DNA of 64,000 bases from Astropecten irregularis (lineage: Eukaryota; Echinodermata; Asteroidea; Paxillosida; Astropectinidae): positions 14,582,528 through 14,646,527 of the forward strand of contig OZ020253.1 in NCBI GenBank assembly GCA_963971285.1. The letters are read 5' to 3'. Shown here one piece after another: positions 56,411 to 64,000 of this stretch. Below the pieces are notes generated by a model. That model saw only the letters and a list, made by a program, of their open reading frames with translations, did no database searches and was not told where the DNA came from. The stretch's first letter is position 1. Every line of letters begins with the position of its first letter. The position numbers and the translations under genes are program-made.

Positions 56411-58279
56411 ATGGCGATCGACGACGAGAGAATATTGGAGAACGATCCCCCAGAGGTAATTGTCTTGAAATCTTAAAAAGACGAGTTATTATTTATCTTG
56501 AACATATATTTGCAGCTCCTCATAGTTTTAGGAAAGTATGGATCTACACGGATTGCATATTCCTACCGTTTGGGCATTGTTAATTACAACTAAAAACCCG
56601 AGGTGACCGAGTCAGTTTCGCCGGTCAATCCTACGCTGTACCGTGTACGACCGCGACCGTACGACCGTACGCAGCATGGACGGTCATGCACGTTACACTC
56701 TGAATAAGTTGCGTAATGAAAGTAGCCTACCCGTAGTAAATTATTAATACATGTACTTGACAGTTTTATCTCCTTTTTTTCTAGGAGGAAGAAGAGGAGG
56801 AGGAGGAGGATGAAGAAGATATAGTGGTGAGAAATTCATGATCAAACTTCACCGAAAATAACATCTTGTCACTTGTGAAGTTGTGTAACTTTTAACGTTA
56901 GTTAATAATAGTTGTGTTGAAACGCATCGGGCTGTCCTAATTCTTAGCGTTTTCTGAACGCATTTTTTTAAATGTCTGAAACCTGCCTGGGCCAGTGATG
57001 GTATAGTTTTGAACACTCCCCCCCCCCCTGCCCCCCTCCCCCATATAGATGTTTGTATCACATGCACATCATGCACAATGGATAGTATTCACAGTCTGTC
57101 CAGTATGTGGTAAATACTCAAACATGACATAGGCGTCCCAATATTGACAAATTTTGCCCCTGGGCCTGGCAGAGTGATAACAATTGGCATAGTAATGGCA
57201 GGGTATATTTTGCCGATTTACAGGTCAACTCGCCCCCTTGGGGCTTGGCCGACTCACCCCTTACCAACTCGCTACCTTGGCAACACGCCCCCTGACCGAC
57301 ACAGGTGTTACATAAGGTTTATGGGACTGAGTTTCATGAAACGCTACGATTCATCTTATTGTCAATATGATAATATCACCTTACTGATTTGTATTGTGAC
57401 ATTACACTTTGCTTAGCAATTATGATCAATCCTAGAGCTTCATGAAATAGACCACTGCATTGTCATCATTTTGACTAATCATCTCCCATTACATGTATAC
57501 AGGATCCGCGCGATGAGGTCATGGAGAACTGTCGTGAAGACTCCCATTGCGCCGGGTACAAACAGGAATTGGAGGCATGCACTGAGCGAGTTACAAGTCG
57601 CAGCAATACGGAGGAAACCTGCACTCAGGAGCTCTTTGATTTCATGCACTGCGTTGACCACTGTGTGAGTCGAAATGAATCTTTGATAATACTGGTGAAT
57701 TATGAGTGCCACTGCATTGTTAACTTTGTCTTTCTTCATCCAAATGATCTTTTTTCTTGTCCTATGAAACGGTAACTTGAGAAGACACCTGAGACATTAT
57801 ATGGGTTGTGCATAAAGCTTTATTAAAGTGGTACTCAAAGGAAACAGTGGTTTATGGTTTGGAGGGCACCATCATGGTGCTGGGTAGTTTCCTTGGTACA
57901 TTTGGTGCTACAATTAACCCCAAGTAATGGGTTCAAGTTCTGGCTTTAAATAGTCTAATTTCCTTTGGTCAGCGGAAAATCATTGAAAATAAAAACCCAA
58001 TAAATTTGCCTTATTTCTAAATCTTCATTCTGAAGTACCAAAGTTGTCTTGATAATGTTAAACAGTGCAAAATGTGAACATCCAAATGAAAACTCTGAAT
58101 CTTATTAGAACTGCGGTACTCTTTTTAAGTGAATACAAAAGACTTAAAGTATTTTATTTTTGCCAGTTTGATTTGATTATTTTGTTTGAAGACATGGTGA
58201 GAAAGAACATTTTAAATTTTGTTTGTTTTCTTTTGTTTTTATCAAGGCTGCGGAGAAGATCTTCAAGTATGTAAAATGA
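56411..58279 (+). CDS. UQCRH: UQCRH, cytochrome bc1 complex hinge protein
   Basis: Subunit 6 (hinge protein) of mitochondrial complex III, which helps cytochrome c1 meet cytochrome c. Exons: 56411-56455, 56785-56826, 57503-57664 and 58247-58279; 93 residues, close to the ~91 of vertebrates. Exon 2 is a 42-nt microexon that encodes almost only acid residues (eight Glu, then DEEDIV), the known acidic N-terminal tract. Exon 3 carries the four conserved cysteines of the two disulfides (NCRE, EACTERV, ETCTQELFDF, DHC). The C terminus AAEKIFKYVK matches the family. The start ATG follows a short C/T-rich leader. Inverted CCAAT boxes at 56307 and 56320 and a direct one at 56354 mark a compact promoter. 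It lies upstream of ATP5F1D on the same strand; each has its own leader, so there is no sign of cotranscription. Confidence 0.96.
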
Positions 58280-58485
58280 TGTGAACATCCGGCTAGTTGT
58301 TACTTCACTTGATAGCATCCCACCCCTGACACCAGTATGACATGCAGACAACCTTACAAGCCTCACTATGACTATAGTGAAATGATGTGAACATCCCGCT
58401 AGTTGTTACTTCACTTGATAGCATCCCACCCCTGACACCAGTATGACATGCAGACAACCTTACAATCCTCACTATGAGTATAGTA
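58274..58485 (+). repeat. Tandem 106-bp duplication spanning the UQCRH stop codon
   Basis: The unit beginning AAATGATGTGAACATCC at 58274 recurs at 58380 with only two or three changes. The first copy includes the terminal codon and TGA of UQCRH, so the second adds a silent spare copy of the stop region to the 3' UTR. Confidence 0.9.
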
Positions 58486-60295
58486 GTGTGCTCCAGTCAT
58501 ATACATGTACTGTACTTCCTCAGTCCTTCATTATAGTAATAGAAACAGACTTCTTATTGAGGTTGCACATTGTGTATCACTCTGCATCGTGAAAACAAAT
58601 GTAACGTGGGCAAAGTAATCAATCACTTCATAGCAAATGCTGCCTCAATCCTCAGCATTATAAAGCATCCAAAATCCACCTCTAGTTGTTCTCGATTTTG
58701 AAGGTATCCGGACTGTAGACCCGAGGCCATGTAATAAACTTCATACGACTGCACTGATGGCCTAACGTTGGCCTAGTTAAAGAGCGATCTGTTGGGATTG
58801 ATACTGCTGATGATTGGGGTGGATTCAGGAATGTATTACAATTTACATCTAGAGAGTTTTTATTAGGATGGCTATCATATGTAGATTTTGTTTTCATTTC
58901 ATTACCCAAAAAACAATATTGGTTAAAGGGGAACATAACTTTACTCTTATGCATTCCCCTTATGCGTTATTGCGTATACTGGTACATGACTCAAGCTTAA
59001 GTTTATAAGTGATGATGGTGAATGTACACAATGATAACAATATGCTATTCTAGATTATGTAAGCTCTCTTCATTAATTTGTTACATAACTTCCAGAGTAA
59101 ACTAAACCAAGTTTCCTTTTTCAGACTATGCCCTAATTTCATGCAGCTTCTCTGCAATAAATGACTGGATAGGAGATACTTATACATGTATTATGGTACA
59201 GTCAGCTGAGTACCAGTCACAGTCAGTATTAATCACATGTATCTTTGGCTGGTAACCATGTTAATGTTGGCAATGCAAACCTTTGCTTGCAATGGTTTTG
59301 TGCTTGTCAGTTCCATGCAGCAGGAGCCCTGCCCTGATAGGATTGGACGTGTAAAGCTTGATCATTGCTGCAAAGAATGTGAAATTCAGCAACATTCTGG
59401 ATTTTCATATTGACCGGGAACTTACATGAACCATACATCTCCTTCTCACATTTGTCAAGTTGTAGGAATTGGCCGTCGGAATTTACATGAATTATACGTT
59501 GATGTTAGACTTTTTTGAAATTTTGATTTGTTTGCCTGATTTAATTAGTGATGATATGGATTGGATGTGTATGAATGTTAAACTTTTATGATATTTGAAG
59601 TTATTAAAAGTGTTTTAGTAACTCACTTTTAGTGTCAATGTGGTCGTTTTGCATCTTATGTACTATCATACTTTGGTAGCATACCGAACCGGAAGTCTCC
59701 ACAGATTTTCCCATAACTTTATACAGGGTATAAATATGGTCACGGTGATCATGGTAGAAACATACCGTTAACATTTTTTTCTGCATGAAATGCTGTATTT
59801 ATCCAGAAAACAGTAAAACCTATGACCAAAAACAATTTTGATCTTTTGAAGATAAAAAATAACAGTGACAAGATTTTAAAAACCACAGTCGACGTTTTTC
59901 ACTGTTTTCTCAAAAAGTCTGCACCATATATGGGACTGGGAATTTCATAGATGACTTCCTGTGTCTTTCTTGATATTTTGCCCATAAATCTGCATTTCTG
60001 TGACAAAAATCAGAGTATAGTATTTTTTTAAACATGGGCTTGTCTGGGAAATGGGGAGGGTTCCTATATAGTATTTTTAAAAGGAAAATGTACAGACTGC
60101 GATAGAGAATTGCGCATGATATTGCATAATTTTCCAAGAATTTCTCATCAACCAAGCTTCAAGCTAGCTAGCTGCACACAAGGAGGATGGAGCGTTCTCG
60201 TGACATACCGCCCTCAACGTTGAATTGTAACAACAGTTTTTGCCGGTGCGCGATAGGTTTTCGCCGAAAGTCCTTTGCGAAAGAGATCCTTCAAA
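58486..60295. other. UQCRH 3' region and ATP5F1D upstream
   Basis: Contains a diverged AGGTACTATCATACTTTGGT-type MITE at 59652-60030. The stretch 60180-60295 is the likely ATP5F1D promoter and leader: it is richer in CG dinucleotides than its surroundings. No other gene was seen. Confidence 0.5.
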
Positions 60296-63200
60296 ATGTC
60301 ACTCTTAAGGAACATTCTAAGGTTATCTAGCCCTGTAAACTCATGCAGGAGTAGTCTTCGAGTCACACAGTCTCTCCGCTACTATGCAGAGGACGCAGCA
60401 AAACCAGCCGCAGCAACGCAAATGTCGTTCACTTTTGGCATGCCGGGACAGGTAAATTGCAGAAGACTATTGTACAATTGTATGAAAAAAGCTTCTATTT
60501 CCGACACTTTAATTATAATTATTGAAGTTGAACCAAGTGAAAGTTTGGGGATTGTGGGTTGACGGGTCCTAAAACTATAAAGGAAAGGAAACTACTTTTT
60601 GAAAAGTAACTTACCTACATATACTTTGTTGGTCTCCTCCTCTATATTAGGCCTACCAAGGTTAAATTTTTGGAAAGAGGGCAGGGCTTTGATTTTTGAG
60701 GGAAATTATGGGGTAAAAACGGTATTCACCAAGATTGTAACATTTCACCGCCGCATGGACGGCCGCAGACGAGAATAGTCTGGTTTCCACTCTGAGATTT
60801 TGAGGACTCTTGATCTGTTGGGTCTGGGCACTAGACTAACCAGACCAGACAAAATAGCCTCACGCGATCAGACGGTCTGTTTTAAATTTTACAAGAAGCG
60901 CGTAAGAAAATTGAATTTTAACCCTGAAATGTTTAACAAATTTCTTCAATCTAGGCTTTTAAGGATCCAGGAACATTTGCTGAAAGTCAAAAGTATCATT
61001 TTTGAGGAGTCGAAGTTAGTTCAGAGCCAAAAAAATCAATGTGTTTTGGGATCCCGTCAACCCACAATCGCCGGGATTGTGATAAGACAAGTCCCAAAAC
61101 TAGGCCTATAATTAGGAAAGGAAAAATACTTTTTGAAAAGTTACTTAGGCCTACGTTGGTGGTGTCCTCATTAGCAAGGTTAATTTTGTGGAAAGACTGA
61201 GGTCAGGCCTTTGATTTTTGAGGGAAATTATGGGGTAAAAATGGTAACGAAGATGTAATTAACATTTCACGGATGGCCACAGACGAGAATAGTCTGGTTT
61301 TCACTGTGACATTTTGTTGAGTCAGGGCACTAGACTAACCAGACTATAAAGTTAGACAATATGGCCTCGGCCTCGCGTGCGCGTGATCAGACGGACTGTT
61401 TAAGTGTTTTCAAGTTTGCAAGAAGCAAGAAGCATGTGTTTTGTTTGGGGATCCCGTCTTATCACAATCCCCGAAAGTTTATTACTTGGTTACGAAAGTA
61501 ATCGGGAAAAAATGTACGGGTATAACCAGAAGCAGAAGTCAGTTCCACTGACAGACACTAAGGGCATTTTCGAAACGGAGGCTCGGGCTCCTTTTCAGGC
61601 TCCGGCTCCATTTCGTGAATCCATTCCAAAACAACGGGCATCAAAATAGAGACTTTTGGCTGCGGTTCTGAAGTAGATTCTCTGGTTTGAAAAGGAAAAC
61701 AGAGTTTCAGCTTCAATGAAAAACCACAACCTATATTTTCAGCATAGGATGTCAGAGCTGGAGCCTGAGCCTAAGCCTCCGTTTCGAAAAGGCCCTAAGT
61801 TCCACTTTGTTTGACAGACTTTTTTCGGATCGTCCGCCGTCTTGTGTGGTTCTCTGCCACACACACGTGACTACATGCTTGTGTTCTAATTGGTGGAGAG
61901 CCACACCACGATGGCGGATTCAGTGGAATTCTTCCCTTATCTTCTCTACATCATTGGCCAAATTATGCCCAGATGAAGAAGTACCTGTTTTTTTTTTTTT
62001 CAATCATGTCGACCTTTCCAAATGTTCAATCATTCTATGCCTTTGACTGTTGAAACTTTTGTTTGTATTTTGTTGATGAATATTTACAGATGTTTTACAG
62101 CGATGCTGATGTGAAGCAGGTTGATGTACCCTCAGCAACGGGCACGTTTGGTATTCTGGCACAGCATGTGCCAATGTTGGCCGTCTTGAAACCGGGCCTT
62201 CTCAGCGTCTTGGAACATGATGGCGCCACCAACAAATACTTTGGTAGGAATAAAGATAGAATTTGTGTCACCAAGATGTACCCAGCACTCACACTGCTCG
62301 TGTATTTTTCTTAATGGTTGTATTTTAAACTTTAGTCAGTGCCAGGCTGATTAAGAAAGAACACAGTATCGTTATTTGCTATAGTTGTGTACATACCAAG
62401 ACCAGTCTATGGCGAACCAACAATGGTCATTTGTGTGATCAGAATTTATAATGTTTCTTAGTCCTTAATTCCTTCTTAACCCCAACCCTCTATGCTTAAA
62501 AGACACGAGCTGTTTATCACACATAACTACAGTCTCCACTAGGCATTGGGAAACTAGATAAGAAGACCACGCATTACATCAACCATGCACTTTGGTGCAT
62601 TCATTGTGGTATGCAGGATACCACACTCGCCACACAGGAAAATCCTTGAGTGGTAAATCGTGGTATGCATGTGGGTTAGGGTTAATGATGATAGGTAGAT
62701 GCCAATCGTGCTATGACAGCATTCATTCGCTGATGTGCTATTATCATTGATGTGAGACTTCAGCTTTGGGTCTGAATTTCAATTCTTTTGTTTCAGAATT
62801 TCAGCTTCTTTGTACACATGTACTGTTCAAAAGTATAGGAACTTTTAAATTTATAAGCTTTTTCCTTGATGTTTTCAGATTTCTTTTTGTGTGCCCACTC
62901 ACATCCCTGTTATTATGTTGTTTGTTGCAGTGAGTAGTGGCTCAGTTACCGTCAATGCCGATTCATCTGTCCAGATTCTAGCAGAGATGGCCGTTCCCTT
63001 AGACCAGCTTGACCAAGCAGTAAGTACAGTAGAATGCCACTATAACAAACACACAGGGATTCACAGAACGTGTTCGTTATAGTGGTCGTTTGTTATTGTG
63101 AACAATGTTCAACAGTCACATGCATAGTACACAAAAATTGGGAGCCAAGGATGATGTTCAGTATAGCCAAATGTTCGTTATAGCGGCGTTTCACTGTATA

Positions 63201-63722
63201 TTAAGTCAAGATGGAAAAAACCAACAACATACAATCTCTCCATAGAGACAGCCGGCACTCAACCTTTCTGACCTTCACTGAGATGAAAAACCATGTTACC
63301 GACCAGAACACAAAATCTTGAAAATCACAGAAAATGCACAAGTTACAACATGAATGTTGTGTTTTTTCACTGAAAGAACCGTAAGATTTTGACTTGGAGA
63401 CAAATTTGGAAAAGATAAATTGACCAGATTCCCAGTAACAAAACAGAATATTACGGACTTACATGTATTATCTCCTGGATCCCTGCCATGAGGGGCAAGA
63501 GCTCCACTTGCTACACTTCACAATAAGTAAATTTAGCAGGCACTCAAAATTGGCTAGCTATAACACTGATTACCTCTTTGGATATGAACACAGGCTGTGA
63601 AGGAGGGACTAAGCAAGGCCCAGCAGGAACTGGCTGCAGCTAACACAGACCTAGCCAGGGCAGAGGCCCAGGTTGCCATAGAAGCACATGAGGCTATGGA
63701 CCAGGCACTAGCCGGCAAATAG
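60296..63722 (+). CDS. ATP5F1D: ATP5F1D, mitochondrial ATP synthase F1 delta subunit
   Basis: Central-stalk subunit of mitochondrial ATP synthase (the equivalent of bacterial epsilon). Exons: 60296-60451, 62090-62243, 62931-63019 and 63594-63722; 528 nt, 175 residues, phases compatible. Exon 1 encodes an Arg/Ser-rich mitochondrial presequence (~residues 1-30) and MSFTFGMPGQ. Exons 2 and 3 give the beta-sandwich, with VDVPSATGTFGILAQHVP and the SVTVNADSSVQILAE strand. Exon 4 is the C-terminal helical hairpin, rich in Ala/Glu. The start at 60296 is preferred because the upstream codons lack ATG. Intron 1 (1.64 kb) holds two tandem inverted-repeat elements and a third unrelated one. Intron 3 begins almost at once with another element. 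No polyadenylation signal was identified before the window ends. Confidence 0.96.
60547..61472. repeat. Two adjoining GGGGATTG-type MITEs in ATP5F1D intron 1
   Basis: 60547-61073 starts GGGGATTGTGGGTTGACGGG and ends CCCGTCAACCCACAATCGCC. 61073-61472 begins CGGGATTGTGATAAGACAAG and ends CCCGTCTTATCACAATCCCC. They touch end to end, in the same orientation. Relative: 1015-1602. Confidence 0.85.
61561..61796. repeat. GC-rich-ended MITE in ATP5F1D intron 1
   Basis: Inverse-orientation copy of the 17781-18027 family. Ends AGGGCATTTTCGAAACGGAG and CTCCGTTTCGAAAAGGCCCT pair; the interior has AGCTTCAATGAAAAACCACA. Confidence 0.85.
61810..61935. repeat. Empty-site relative of the 2395-2765 sequence
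   Basis: GCCGTCTTGTGTGGTTCTCT, CCACACACACGTGACTACAT and ATTGGTGGAGAGCCACACCA form a continuous unit. In the copy at 2395-2765 the same unit is split at ATTGG by the 263-bp MITE. Confidence 0.7.
63026..63197. repeat. ACTATAACGAAC-type MITE directly after the ATP5F1D exon-3 donor
   Basis: Begins ACAGTAGAATGCCACTATAA, six bases after the exon ends at 63019, and finishes TATAGCGGCGTTTCACTGTA. The donor GTAAGT itself is intact. Confidence 0.8.
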
Positions 63723-63789
63723 TACCTTACATGGCATCATCTAGTGTATAGAAATTGGTAAGTGTGATGTGGGTAAGATTCTGACCTTA

Positions 63790-64000
63790 AAGGTACAGTA
63801 CAGGATTGGTAATATACCCAAACAGAAATTCTCACAGATTTACATATAAATTTCAGGGTATGAAGATGGTGATGGTAGAAACATACCGTTGACATTTTTC
63901 TGATTTTGACATCCGATTGAGCTCAAATTTTAAAAGGTGTATTATTTTATGAACATTCTGGATCAGACAAAGTGTGAGTGCTGTTCTGTGAATCTTACCA
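63790..64000. repeat. AGGATTGGT-type TTAA MITE, cut by the window end
   Basis: TTAA at about 63788 precedes AGGTACAGTACAGGATTGGT. The interior matches 5671-5981, reaching CTGTGAATCTTACCA at the last base. Confidence 0.8.

Noticed and set aside
56411..63722. UQCRH and ATP5F1D as an operon
   Set aside because: They are 2 kb apart, each with its own leader and introns, and nothing suggests trans-splicing; same-strand order alone is weak evidence.

Overview
The window is animal nuclear DNA. Its genes have many GT-AG introns, codon use is mixed, and introns and spacers are AT-rich and crowded with short inverted-repeat transposons. The gene set suggests an invertebrate deuterostome, most likely an echinoderm (possibly a sea star): a class I cytokine receptor of gp130 type, mir-31, CDC20, a cysteine GPX7/8-type peroxidase, UQCRH and ATP5F1D, plus a BEL/Pao retrotransposon. 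The phylum is an inference from overall style, not from a diagnostic gene.

Layout. Positions 1-2940 hold transposon-derived repeats, partly nested. At 2981-17081 (+) I assemble an 11-exon cytokine receptor of 1,170 residues: signal peptide, Ig domain, three fibronectin-III domains, one membrane span, and a 685-residue final exon with four YXXQ STAT-docking motifs. Its introns hold at least ten short DNA elements, including an hAT with an 8-bp target duplication, a 462-bp near-palindrome and nested TTAA elements. At 18118-25685 lies a complete BEL/Pao LTR retrotransposon with a 2,013-codon open frame, two 659-bp LTRs that look identical and a 5-bp target duplication, so it is a very recent insertion. 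From 25.7 to 37.0 kb I see no protein gene, only repeats.

At 37027-37840 there are three mir-31 hairpins on the + strand, each with the same mature sequence. At 39202-45249 (-) is a three-exon GPX7/8-like cysteine glutathione peroxidase of the secretory pathway. About 0.3 kb from its start codon, CDC20 (5' exon near 45.6 kb, coding 47482-53668, +) begins head to head. The gap holds two CCAAT boxes 33 bp apart, a CDE/CHR-like element and a TCGCGAGA motif, which is the layout of a G2/M promoter. Next come two OXPHOS genes on the + strand: UQCRH (56411-58279, complex III hinge protein) and ATP5F1D (60296-63722, F1 delta subunit).

How they relate. CDC20 activates the APC/C; UQCRH and ATP5F1D serve respiration; the peroxidase likely acts in ER redox chemistry. 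The cytokine receptor, GPX7/8 and CDC20 within 50 kb recall human 5q11.2 (CDC20B, GPX8, IL31RA, IL6ST) and human 1p (CDC20, GPX7, UQCRH, CSF3R, LEPR, IL12RB2). This suggests that the linkage predates the vertebrate genome duplications. All exon structures were assembled by eye from splice signals, phase and family similarity; none has transcript support here.
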